32,824 nt of DNA, taken from positions 1 to 32,824 of IMG/VR virus record IMGVR_UViG_3300032265_001454. The stretch is one strand, 5' to 3'. The position numbers and the translations under genes are program-made. The DNA comes from a virus. Below, piece after piece: positions 6,665 through 19,100 of this stretch (its first letter is position 1; every line of letters starts with the position of its first letter). The notes beneath the pieces were generated by a model, which made no database searches, had not been told where the DNA came from, and saw only the letters and a program-made list of their open reading frames with translations.

Positions 6665-9600
6665 ATGAGCTCAACGGATAGACAAAATAACCTGTTAATT
6701 AGCGAAAATTGGCAGAAAATTTATCAATCGTTTAAGAATGCAGACTTTCAAAGTTACGACTTTGAAAATTTACGTCGTACAATGATTGACTATATCCGTA
6801 CGAATTTTCCTGAAGATTTCAACGATTACATAGAGTCCAGCGAATACCTTGCACTTATTGATATTATTGCATTTGTGGGACAGAGTATAGCTTTTCGTGT
6901 TGATTTAAATGCACGTGAAAACTTCCTTGAACTGGCAGAACGTAGGGATAGTGTACTGCGTCTCGCTCGTATGATTGGTTATAACCCTAGTAGAAATGTA
7001 CCAGCTTCGGGTTTGTTAAAAATTAATACAATTAGCACAACAGAAACTGTGCTTGACAGCAATGGCATCAATCTTGCCGGACAATATATTACTTGGAATG
7101 ATCCCAGTAATACCAATTGGTATGATCAATTTATTAAAGTATTAAATGCATCATTGATATCAACAAATCAATTTGGTAGCCCAGTGGATCAAGCAAGCAT
7201 TTATGGTATCAGCACTGGTCAGTATAGATTCAATGGCGCAAATACAAACGTCCCTACTTATAGCTTTACTAAAACAGTAGCAGGGCGTAGTATGAATTTT
7301 GAAGTTACTAGCACAACATTTGCTGGTAAAGACTATATTTACGAAGAGCCTCCAAAAATTGGCAACAGAATTGCATGTGTTTATAGAGACGATGGCTTTG
7401 GCGCTGGCAGTCCTAACACTGGATTCTTTTTTAATTTTACACAAGGCACATTGAATCAAGGCACGTTTGTTGTTACTCAGCCTACTAAGAATGAATCTAT
7501 AGATATTAACACACAAAATATCAATAATACTGATGTATGGCTATATTCAATAAATCAACAAACAGGTTTAGAAAACACTCTGTGGACTAAAGTACCAGCG
7601 TTGACTGGAAACAATATCATCTATAACAGTTTAAGTAATAAAATTAAAACTATCTATAGTGTAATAACTAGAGCAGGGGATGCAATAAGTTTAAGTTTTG
7701 CTGACGGAGTATTTGGAAATCTTCCACTAGGTAATTTTAGAGTTTACTATAGAACTAGTAACAATTTAACTTATACAGTTAATGCTTCTGATATTTTAAA
7801 TGTTTTAATCACAATTCCTTATACTAGCAATCAAGGGCAAATTGAAACTTTAACAGTAAGTCTTGGTTTAGTTACTAGTGTTTCTAACAGCTCGGGAACT
7901 GAAACAAACGCAAGCATTAAAACTAATGCACCTCAAACATACTATACACAAAATCGTATGGTGACTGGCGAAGATTATAATATTAGTCCATTGTCTGTCA
8001 CACAAAAAGTTGCAAAAGTTAAATCTATTAATAGAACAAGTAGTGGTATCAGCAGATACTTCGATCTAGTTGATCCTACTGGAAAATATAGTAGTACTAA
8101 TCTTTTTGCAGACGACGGAATCATTTACCAAGAACCCTATGTTTCAACAGTTGACTTTTCTTATTTGACTAAAACAGAAATTGAAGGTGTTATCTATAAT
8201 ACAATATTTCCAATATTGAATACACCTGATTTAAGAAATTTTTACTATGCAAATTATATTAATTATATTACAGAAAGTTTAAACATTTCTTGGTATAATA
8301 TAACAACTGACAGTAATAGTTGTACAGGATATGTCGGTTCGTCTTCGGACGGTGTACCTTATAAATTGGGATCCTACACCAGTACAGATTTAAAATATTT
8401 TACAACTGGCGCATTGATAAAATTTGTTGCACCTAGCGGAAAATATTTTGATACAACAGATAATAACATGTTAGTAATAGGCGATGCTACAGCTCCTGGA
8501 GCAGTTACTTATTTGTGGGCACAGGTTGTTTCTATAACAGCTGACGGTACCGCTGGTGGCACTGGAACTTTGGATACTAAATTTGGTCCAGTAATACTTA
8601 ACAAAGTTATTCCGTCAAATGCGGTAATAAGTCAGATTATTCCTCAATTAAATGTTACAATTTCTTCATCAGTTGTAACCACAATGATTGATTTAATTTT
8701 TAATAATAAACCATTTGGACTTCGCTACAATGCAAGTATCCAAAGCTGGCAAATTGTATTTGAGACTAACTTAAACACTACTAGTTCTTTTAATTTAAGT
8801 AATCAGGGAAATTCCAATAATACACAGCAAGATGCAAGTTGGTTATTATTGTTTACAACTAACAATGTGTACTATACAGTAAGTTCAAGATTACTGCGTT
8901 ATATATTTGAAAGCAATCAAGAAGTCACATTCTATTTTGATACTACACAAAAAATTTATGATATTGTATCAAGCAACACAATATTAGATAATTTAAAAAT
9001 TTTAAGCATTAACACACAACCAAATAGTACTCAGCCTTTTACAGTTGATATGTCTTGGCAAATTATTAGTGAGTATGTTGGAAAAGACGGGTACATAGAT
9101 CCAACAAAAATTGTTATAGCATTTGCAGATAGTGAAAATAATGGAATTGTTGACAATCCTCAACTGTTCTTAGATGTTGTTGCTCCTACTGTGAACAGTT
9201 TAGAAAAATATATTATACAAGAAAAATATTTAATTAGTGCAGGCCAAGAAGACTACCGTTATGTTGCTAATGATCAAAACATAGTTATAATTTTAAGCAC
9301 ACAGGGTAATGTTGGCGCATTGACTCAATATACTGACGGACAATATTTTTATTTTGTTGACAAGCAAGTTGTTAAAAAATACAATGCTTCAACAAGTACA
9401 TTGAATCCAACATTGGATTACAAAGTGTATGTAGGTAGAGATAATCTAAAATTCCAATACACTCACAGTGCTGATTATGATGCAAGAATTGATCCTGGCG
9501 CAAGCAATATCATGGACATCTATGTGTTAACTACAGCATATGACACACAATTTAGACAATGGCTTTCAGGTGCAAATGTAACCAAACCTCTTCCTCCAAG

Positions 9601-10129
9601 TAGTGGAGAATTGAATAGTTTGCTAGGATCAGAACTAAATGTAATCAAGTCTATATCAGATGAGATTATCTATCACCCAGTCAGTTATATTTTATTATTT
9701 GGAAATCAATCAGATCTTAATTTACAAGCTACATTTAACATAGTAAGAAATCCAAGTAGTACAGCTAGTGACAACGATATCATTGCTAGAACTATTACTG
9801 CGTTTAATAGATTTTTTGCTCTTGAGAATTGGAATTTTGGAGATACGTTTTATTTTTCAGAATTATCAACTTATGTCATGACACAGCTTACTCCTGATAT
9901 TACAAATTTTGTTATTGTTCCTAAACAAGGAGCTCAATATTTTGGTAGTTTATTTGAAATACAATGTCCAAGCGACAAAATATTCATTAGTTGTGCCACA
10001 GCACAGGATGTTGTGATAGTCTCAGGATTAACATCGGACAATATTAAAACAGTAACAGGGCAAGCTCTAAATTCGGTAGTGACAAGCCAAAATATAACTA
10101 GCGCAACTTTTGGGGTAACAAATGGCTAA
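6665..10129 (+). CDS. 6: gp6-like baseplate wedge protein (baseplate_J family), enlarged
   Basis: gp6 homologues form the ring that joins neighbouring baseplate wedges. Residues 1-120 match the gp6 N-terminus: NADFQSYDFENLRRTMIDYI, then ESSEYLALIDIIAFVGQSI, then RDSVLRLARMIGYNPSRNV. Residues about 335-445 are the baseplate_J-like core (SFADGVFGNLPLGNFRVYY and NRMVTGEDYNISP). The end (SISDEIIYHPVSYILLFG, ALENWNFGDTFYFSELSTYV) is the conserved C-terminal wedge region. At 1154 aa it is much longer than T4 gp6 (660). The extra mass lies mostly between about 500 and 1000, in beta-rich sequence. The last 8 nt overlap the start of the giant downstream gene. Confidence 0.9.
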   Translation: MSSTDRQNNLLISENWQKIYQSFKNADFQSYDFENLRRTMIDYIRTNFPEDFNDYIESSEYLALIDIIAFVGQSIAFRVDLNARENFLELAERRDSVLRLARMIGYNPSRNVPASGLLKINTISTTETVLDSNGINLAGQYITWNDPSNTNWYDQFIKVLNASLISTNQFGSPVDQASIYGISTGQYRFNGANTNVPTYSFTKTVAGRSMNFEVTSTTFAGKDYIYEEPPKIGNRIACVYRDDGFGAGSPNTGFFFNFTQGTLNQGTFVVTQPTKNESIDINTQNINNTDVWLYSINQQTGLENTLWTKVPALTGNNIIYNSLSNKIKTIYSVITRAGDAISLSFADGVFGNLPLGNFRVYYRTSNNLTYTVNASDILNVLITIPYTSNQGQIETLTVSLGLVTSVSNSSGTETNASIKTNAPQTYYTQNRMVTGEDYNISPLSVTQKVAKVKSINRTSSGISRYFDLVDPTGKYSSTNLFADDGIIYQEPYVSTVDFSYLTKTEIEGVIYNTIFPILNTPDLRNFYYANYINYITESLNISWYNITTDSNSCTGYVGSSSDGVPYKLGSYTSTDLKYFTTGALIKFVAPSGKYFDTTDNNMLVIGDATAPGAVTYLWAQVVSITADGTAGGTGTLDTKFGPVILNKVIPSNAVISQIIPQLNVTISSSVVTTMIDLIFNNKPFGLRYNASIQSWQIVFETNLNTTSSFNLSNQGNSNNTQQDASWLLLFTTNNVYYTVSSRLLRYIFESNQEVTFYFDTTQKIYDIVSSNTILDNLKILSINTQPNSTQPFTVDMSWQIISEYVGKDGYIDPTKIVIAFADSENNGIVDNPQLFLDVVAPTVNSLEKYIIQEKYLISAGQEDYRYVANDQNIVIILSTQGNVGALTQYTDGQYFYFVDKQVVKKYNASTSTLNPTLDYKVYVGRDNLKFQYTHSADYDARIDPGASNIMDIYVLTTAYDTQFRQWLSGANVTKPLPPSSGELNSLLGSELNVIKSISDEIIYHPVSYILLFGNQSDLNLQATFNIVRNPSSTASDNDIIARTITAFNRFFALENWNFGDTFYFSELSTYVMTQLTPDITNFVIVPKQGAQYFGSLFEIQCPSDKIFISCATAQDVVIVSGLTSDNIKTVTGQALNSVVTSQNITSATFGVTNG

Positions 10130-13100
10130 CAGTCAAGATGCAAAAAAAGGTAATATTAGTTTAAGTGAAAAACTTTTACCAACATTTTATCAAACTAGCG
10201 CCAATAGAAAATTCTTACAGGCAACTGTTGATCAATTATTTCAACCAGGCTCGGTACAAAAAATTAACGGCTATATTGGTAGAAAAAATGCCAAAAGTGC
10301 TAACGGGGAAGATATCTATCTAGCCGCGGCAGATCGTATTAGACAAGATTATCAATTTGAACCTTCAATTACTATACAAGACAATTTAGGTAATACTACA
10401 TTCTTCAAAGACTATATTGATTATATAAATCAAATTGGAGTATTTGGCGGTCTTAACAATAACCATGCTAGACTAAACAAACAAGAATTTTATTCTTGGG
10501 ATCCCCATATTGATTGGGATAAATTTGTCAATTTTCAAAATTACTATTGGTTGCCGTACGGCCCAGAGACAATTAAATTTCCAGGCCAAGCCAAAGCTAT
10601 TGAAAGTACATATACGGTAACAATAGAATCAGAAATCAATAATAACGAATATGTGTTTACGCCTAACGGGTTTACTAGAAATCCTGTATTAAAATTATAC
10701 AGAGGACAAACATATCATTTTGATATCAATAGCCCCGGCAATCCTTTTAGTATTAAAACTGCTAGAACACCTGGCACAGCTGACCGTTATCTAAACGATT
10801 TTGTCAGCGGGTACGGAATAGAAACAGGTGTATTAACATTTACTGTCCCATTAGATGCACCTACAATATTGTATTATCAAAGCGAAACAGATGTTAATCT
10901 TGGCGGAGCATTTGAAATATTATCAATATTAGAAGATTCATACATAGATATTACACACGATTTATTGGGTAAAAAAACATATAAATTACCCGACGGCACA
11001 CAACTTAGTAATGGAATGAAAGTTTCATTCCTAGGCAACGTGACACCAGCTGAGTATGCTGTGGGAGAATATTTTGTTGAAGGTGTAGGAACTTCTATTA
11101 AGTTAGTATCTACAAAAATTTTAGAAATTATCAATACCTATACCACTGAACAAACAATACCTTTTGATACTGACAAATTTGATACAGAGCCTTTTAGCGA
11201 TGCAACCGGTTTTGCTGGACAACCAGACTACATTGTAATTAATAAAACAAGTAATGATTATAATAACTGGAGTCGTTATAATCGATGGTTCCATAAAGAT
11301 GTTATTATAGCCAGCGCAACTTACAATGGAAATGTTGCTAGTCTTGACCAGACAGCTAGAGCGGTTAGACCAATTATAGAATTTGAAGCTAATTTAAAAT
11401 TGGCTAATTTTGGCACAAATGCAATTACCGACGTTGATATTGTAGACGATTATACAACTGACGCATTTAGTTTTATAGAAGGTACATTAGGATATAATGT
11501 AGACGGCGTTCCGTTGGCTCAGGGACAGCGAATTATTTTTACAGCAGATCAGGATAGACTAGTAAGAAACAAAATTTTTGAAGTTCAGTTCTTGGATGTA
11601 CTACATTTAAATGCTGGAAGTCGTCAAATACACTTGGCAGAAATTGCCACCCCAGTCCTGAATCAAGTTACATTGGTTAAAACTGGTAAAAAATATCAAG
11701 GAAAAAATATTTACTACGATGGTAGTTCGTGGGTTGTAGGGCAACAAAAAACTAAAATTAATCAGGCTCCTTTATTTGACATAGTAGATTCAAATGGTAT
11801 AAGTTACGGAGATAATACTGTTTATAACGGGTCTACATTTAAAGGAACAACATTATTTTCTTATAAACTTGGATCGGGAAATAACGATAGCCATTTGGGG
11901 TTTCCGTTAAGTTATAGAAATATTAGTAATATTGGAGATATTGTTTTCAATTTTACACTTGCTACCGACAGCTTTCAATACAAAATAAACACTGAAGTTT
12001 TAACACAAAATATTAATGTAGGATATCTTGTAACTCAGAATTATTCTGGAAAAACAATATATAAAAATGGTTGGCAAGAATGTACGGTAGAGAATACCCA
12101 AGCAGCCATACGAATTTATAAAAATTCAAATTTAACTAATAATTTTCCTATAGATATATTTGATGATATTAATAATCTTTTAGATTTAACAGTAAAAATA
12201 TACATTAACGGAAAAAGATTAGATCCTGCTCTTTGGTCAATCTCTGCCGGGCCGTATTACAAAATAGTAGTACTGACTACACCAATAGCATTAACAGATG
12301 TACTAACAATTAGAGCATTTTCTGCACAACCAATTAATAAAAATGGTTACTATGAAATTCCTTTAAATTTACAAAATAACCCTTTGAATAATATCATGGG
12401 AGATTTTACGTTGGGAGAAGTTATTGATCATGTAGGATCAATAGTGGACAACACATTGGAATTTTCTGGCAGTTTTCCAGGATCTGGAAATTTAAGAGAC
12501 CTAGGCAATACTACCCAGTACGGAACAAAGTTTGTTCAACACAGTGGCCCGTTAAGTAATTCATTGTATCATATTACATCTGAAACAAACAACATTGTTC
12601 GTTCAGTTGAACAAAGTCGAGACGACTATAATAATTTTAAAAGAAATTTTATTAAATTAGCCGGCAATTTAGGAGTAGATGGAAATCCAGTTACTGTTGT
12701 TAATTTAATAATGCAAAAATTAAATAAGGATCGACCAAATACGGCTCCTTATTATTTTAGCGATATGGTTCCATACGGAGCAAGTGTAAAAACTGATTTA
12801 ACAGTAGTCGATCATAGAATAAAACAATACCCGTTAAGTTCAGTATTCACACTAGATACATTGTCTAACAAAGCAGTTGGTATCTATCTAAACGGTGTAC
12901 AATTGTTACACATACAGGATTATACATTCGACAACCAAGGATTTGTAATTATTGATCCTAGTGTACCTATGAATACCGGCGACACAATTACTACAGTAGA
13001 GTACGATAGCACAGACGGTTGTTTTGTTCCTGCTACACCAACCAAATTTGGTATGTGGCCTTCATATATTCCAAAAATTTATACAGACACAACATATCTT

Positions 13101-16100
13101 ACTCCTCGTACAATGATACAAGGCCACGACGGCAGTCAAGTACTAGCCTACGGCGATTATAGAGATGCTTTGATATTAGAATTAGAAAAACGTATTTTCA
13201 ACAATATCAAAGTTAAGTATGATACATCAATTTTTGATATTGCAGATGTCATACCAGGCTATAACAGATCCAATGATTATAGTTTAACAGAGTTTAACGA
13301 AGTACTTGCTCCTAATTTTTATAAATGGACTACGTTGTCCGGTAGAGATTTTACTAAACCGTTAAGTTACAATATTAATAATACATTTACATACAATTAT
13401 ACAGGAACTGCCGCACCTGATGGCAGCCCCTTGCCTGGATACTGGAGAGGAATATTTCAGTATTTGTTAGATACTGATCGCCCTAATTTGTGTCCTTGGG
13501 AAATGTTAGGGTTTAGTATTGAACCAAGTTGGTGGCAATCTCTCTACGGCCCAGCTCCTTACACTGGTGATAATTCACCAATGTGGCAAGATATATCAGA
13601 TGGCCTAGTTAAAGCCCCCGGCAAGCCTCCTGTAAAATTAAGCAAGTATGCTAAACCTTTTTTAATGAAACACCTACCTGTTGATAGCGATGGCAGATTA
13701 GTTAGCCCGTTAGTTTCAGGTTTAGCACACGGCCCAACTACACAAACAATCGCTAACAATTTTATATTCGGCGATCAAAGCCCAGTTGAAACTGCATGGC
13801 GTCGTAGCAGTCATTATCCATTTGCAGTAATACTCTCAAGTATCTTATTGACTCCGGCAAAAACTATTGGACTGTTACTAGACAGATCTAGAATAGTAAG
13901 AAATTTAGCTGGACAGTTGGTGTATAAAGATACCAATTTAAGAATTAGACCAGCTGACATTAAATTACCAAGCATCTATACTAGTTCAAGTAGAGTACAA
14001 ACATCCGGAATTGTTAATTATGTTGTTGATCAAATTTTAAATTTTATTTTCAGCAATAATATAAAATCTTATAAACAGTATATAACTGACTTAGCTACAA
14101 TGACAACAAAGTTGTCTTACCGTGTTGGAGCATTTACCAGTAAAGATCAGTTGAATTTACTATTGGATTCTAAAACCCCACTTAGTAAAGGCAATGTATT
14201 TGTTCCAAAAGAAAATTATAATGTAGTTTTAAACACATCGAATCCAATTAAAAAAATAACATATAGTGGTGTTATTATCACTAAACTATCTTCAGGATAT
14301 GAAGTTAAGGGCTACAGTAAAACACAACCATATTTTAAATATTACCCGTATACTCAATCAGGTGCAACAATTACAGTTGGTGGTATAAGTGAAGTATACT
14401 CTCAATTCACACAGGGTCAACAGTATACAACTGGATCGGTAATTGAATTCAACGGTCAATATTTTAGAGCATTGGTTAATTTTACTGCCGGCCCAACATT
14501 GGATTCGTCTACGGTAACCATATTAGGTTCGTTGCCAGTAATTGGCGGCGCTACTGCTACTATGAGAAAACGATGGGATAGAACAGTTCCTATTACTGTT
14601 CCTTACGGAACAGAATTCGGCACTGCTCAAGAAGTAGTTGATTTCCTGCAGGGATACGGTCGTTGGTTGCAAGATCAAGGATTTGTATTTGATAGTTTCA
14701 ATGTTAATTTATCACATGTTGCCAACTGGGAAACTAGTTCTAAAGAGTTTTTGTTCTGGACTACACAAAATTGGTCTCCTACTATTAATCCAAGTAAAGA
14801 TTGGGTTCCTAATGAACCAGTGGCATACGGATCTATTATAAAATATAATGGATCATACTATAGTGCGCAGTACAACATACCCCCAGCAGAACTGTTTGAT
14901 GAAACATTATATACAACTTTAGATGGATTAAGTGTGGTTGGTAATTCTGTACTTAGTTTAAGTCCAGCTGCCACTAAACTGACATTCACTACTACATTAG
15001 CAGTTGTTGACGATATCAAAAATCAATTTTACAAATATGAAATTTTTAAAGTTGATGGTACACCGATTTCTCCAAAATTTCTAGATAGCTATCGTAGTGG
15101 AAACGTGGTTACTTATACCCCAAGAACTACTGACGGGATATACAGTGCCAGCTTTTATTTGATTCAACATGAACAAGTAGTTACACTGGATAACACTACA
15201 ATTTTCAACGATGTGATATATAACCCTGAGAGCGGATACAGACAAGAGCGTATCAAAGTAGCTGGCCATGTTAGTATGGACTGGTACGGCGGCCTTGATA
15301 TTCCAGGATTTATATTCGATCAGGCAGTAGTACAAGAATGGCAATCTTGGAAAGATTATTCTCTTGGAGATATTGTAAATTATCAAGGATTTTATTACAG
15401 TGCATTGTCTGCATTAGTTGGAACTCAAACATTTAATCCAGTGTCTTGGACACAATTAGAAAACAAACCAACTCCACAATTGTTACCAAACTGGTCATAT
15501 AAGGCTAGTCAGTTTGAAGATTTTTATAGCTTGGAAAGCGATAATTTTGATAGTGCTCAACAAAAGATGGCACAACATCTAGTAGGTTATCAAAAACGTC
15601 AATATTTAGATAATATTTTACAAGACGATGTTACAGAATTTAAATTCTTCCAAGGAATGATAAAAGAAAAAGGTACACAAAACAGTCTTAATAAGTTGTT
15701 TAATGTACTAAGTTCTGATAATCTAGAAAGTTTAGTATTTTATGAAGAGTGGGCACTGCGTCTAGGACAATACGGTGCTGCCAAAGCGTTTGAAAATATC
15801 GAATTTATACTAGACGAATCTAAATTTAGAATCAATCCTCAGGGTGTTGAGCTACGTAATTTAAATGACGTTAGTTTGGATGAAACATTTATTATACAAC
15901 AAACTAAAAATGATGTTTATTTAAAACCGTTTGGATATAATAGCCAGCCATGGCCTTTATTAAGTGTGTATAATCCTTATTTAAGAAGTGCTGGATATGT
16001 TAATGCATCGGATGTGTTTTTAAGTATAGGACACTTGACCGAATTAAAAAATCATAATGTTGCAACATTTAACGAAGGTGCTTATATTTCAGTGTCGTTT

Positions 16101-19100
16101 GACGGCCCAAGTTGGAACGTTTATAGATTTACAGATTTACAAATTACAATCACCAGTGTAGCTTATAATAATGTTGATACTTTAACTTTTACAACAGAAA
16201 ACTTACTATCATTTAAAGTAGGCGATTGGATTGGTATATCGCAAGTTGCTAAAATACAAGGGTTCTATCAAGTTACCAGCGTAAAATTGAATTCGTTTAC
16301 TGTTAATGCAGTTATTAGTGGATTTCCAAGTCCGTTTACACAGACTGCACAAGTAGTTGTTTATGCATTAGTAAGTCAGCGAACCAGTAGTATAAACAAT
16401 TTAGATACAGTTCTTACACCACGAGCTACACCTGGAGAAATGATATGGACAGACGATCAGGGCAATGGCAAATGGGCCGCGTGGAAATACAATCCAGTAT
16501 ACAATATTTCTTACCTTAATAATTCTGCTCCCCAAGCTAGTTTGGAGTTTGGATCAGTTGTTGCAATTAACAGAGCAGGCACAATGGCCGCTGTTGGAAC
16601 AGGTTTTGGACAAATTACTACCTATGATAAATTTAGTATTGCATTACCGTGGGTTCAACGACAAATTATAGAACCACCGTTTATTGCCACTAATGCAGTT
16701 TATCTCATCGGTGCTTCTACTACACTTGGTAGTACAACGGTATCTATGGCATCTGCTGTATCGGGCATGATTGGCGGACTCATCACAGGGCAAGGAATTC
16801 CGCTAGACACATTAATTACATCAGTAACACCGGGAGTTAGTGTAACAATCAGCCAAAAAGCTAATGCATCCAGTTCTGGAACAACATATACTGTTTCTAC
16901 AAACGTTAACCCATTAAATGTAATTTCAACATCGATATCGATATCTCCAGATGGTGAGTATTTAATTACAGGTAGTCCTTTAGCAGGTAATGCTGTTACA
17001 AATTATCTTGGCGAATACGATCCGTTGATTATTTACGGCCCAGGCGCAATAGTTAGTGTATTAAATTATGATACAGGTTTTACTGATTTTTACCAAGCTA
17101 TTGCGGTTGCACCGCTTGGAGCCGATCCATATGGCGGTAATCCAGAGTACTGGGAAAATATTTTTTATGTGCCTGTTAACAGCTACGGTACATGGGATCC
17201 AACTGTAATATACCCATTTGATTCAGGTACATCAACAGGCACAACTGTTGTTTATAAAGGTAAAGTTTACGAATCTGCAATAACTATATATGGTCAGGCA
17301 ACTATTACTGTTACAAATACCGCAGCCGTAACATATTATCTAACCACAGCAGATACTAGTGTGTTAGGTGTTGGATATCAAATTACTTTTTCAGGTAATA
17401 CATTTGGTGGTGTTGCACAAGGAGTAATATATTATGTGGCAACAATTATTAGTAGTACACAATTTACTATAACGGCTTTACAAGGTAGTGCATTAACTGT
17501 TCCATTAACTACCGCAAGCGGAGAGATGACAGCGACTCAAGCAGCCGCTCAGGCACCCGATAGCGGAAATGGTCAGTGGACACTACAGTATTCGTTAACT
17601 GGATATACTGGACAAGGTGTTGTTAGTTTATACAAAAAAGATTCAAACAACATTTATTCACTAGTTGATACTATCATTAGTCCGTTTGCTTCAGCAAATG
17701 AAAACTTTGGTTCAAGTTTTGCATTTGGCAACGATGTTATCTATATTTCTGCTCCAGGATATTTGAATAATACTGGTAGAGTTTATAAATTAAAATATTC
17801 TACAGTAGTTCAAGCAACATCTGCATATAACCCGGTTGGCAGTTATGCATCTGTGTTGCGTGTAACTAGCACAAGCGGTATTAGACCTGGTATGTATGTG
17901 TTAGGTGCAGGGTTCACTAGTGGTCAAATTGTCGAAACTATTTTAAGTTCTACAACAGTACAGTTATCGGGAACTCCTGATTCAACACCTAGTGGCTTGA
18001 TTGAATTTGCTGTAATTGGTTGGGGGTATGATCAAACAGAAATATATTCTGGAACAATAACCGGGATGAATTTTGGATACAGTCTTGCTATTAGCAATGA
18101 CAATTCTACTTTAGCAATCAGCGCCGCAAGTAATGTTACCACAGCGATAGTTGCAATATTTAAAGCATCGACTAATTTATCAATAGCTACAACCGGAGCA
18201 TCGGGCACTGGTACAACTGCAACAATAACATTTACAAAACAAAATCTTGTACCTTTTGCATTAGGAGATACTATTACAGTATCTGGAGTATCTCCTTCAA
18301 CATTTAACGGTGCATTTGTAGTAACTGCTGTTACAAATTCAAATGTAAGTTTTGCTAGTCCTGCAAGAGGTCCCCAAACACATGCTGGAATAATTACCGG
18401 TAATAGTTTATCTGGAATTGCTTTGACACAAGTTTTAGCTGGTATTGATTATGATATTCAACTGGCTATATCCGATGACGGCCAGTATATTGCTATATCT
18501 GATGACACAACTAGTACTTCTCAGATTAAACAAGGTGGTTCTGTAACTGTTTTCAAAAATACAAACGGACAATATACAGTTTATCAATCAGTATTACCAC
18601 ATCAGCCAGAAACAAATGGTCATTTTGGAAGAAAAATTTCCTTTATGAACAACTATAATACATTGGTAATTTATAGTCAATACGGCGATACATTTATTAC
18701 AACAACTTTTGATTCTAACGGAACAACATTTGATAAAAATTCAACACCATTTACTGTAAGACAAATTAACAGCGGTCGAGTTGATGTGTATGACAAATAT
18801 GCCGACAATTGGATATTCAGTGAGAGTCTAACTAGATCTAATCCAGTAACACCTGCTGGAGAATTTGTTGTGGGAGACACATACTCAATATTGAGTCTAG
18901 GTACAACTGATTTTACAAAAGTTGGTGCAAGTATCAATGCAATTGGGGTTACATTTACCGCAACCGGCGACGGTAATGGAACAGGTACAGCCGCTATCAT
19001 AACCAACGAATCAGGTGTGGCAGACGGGTATGGTTCTGGGTTTGCAGTCGGAGGAAATCATATTTTAATTGGTGCTCCTTTTGGAATTGATCAAGGGCTA

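Noticed and set aside
10112-10130. Possible programmed frameshift joining gp6 to the giant protein
   Set aside because: The 8-nt overlap has a GGGG run near it, but the giant gene has its own ATG and a recognisable N-terminus. Ordinary start/stop overlap explains it.
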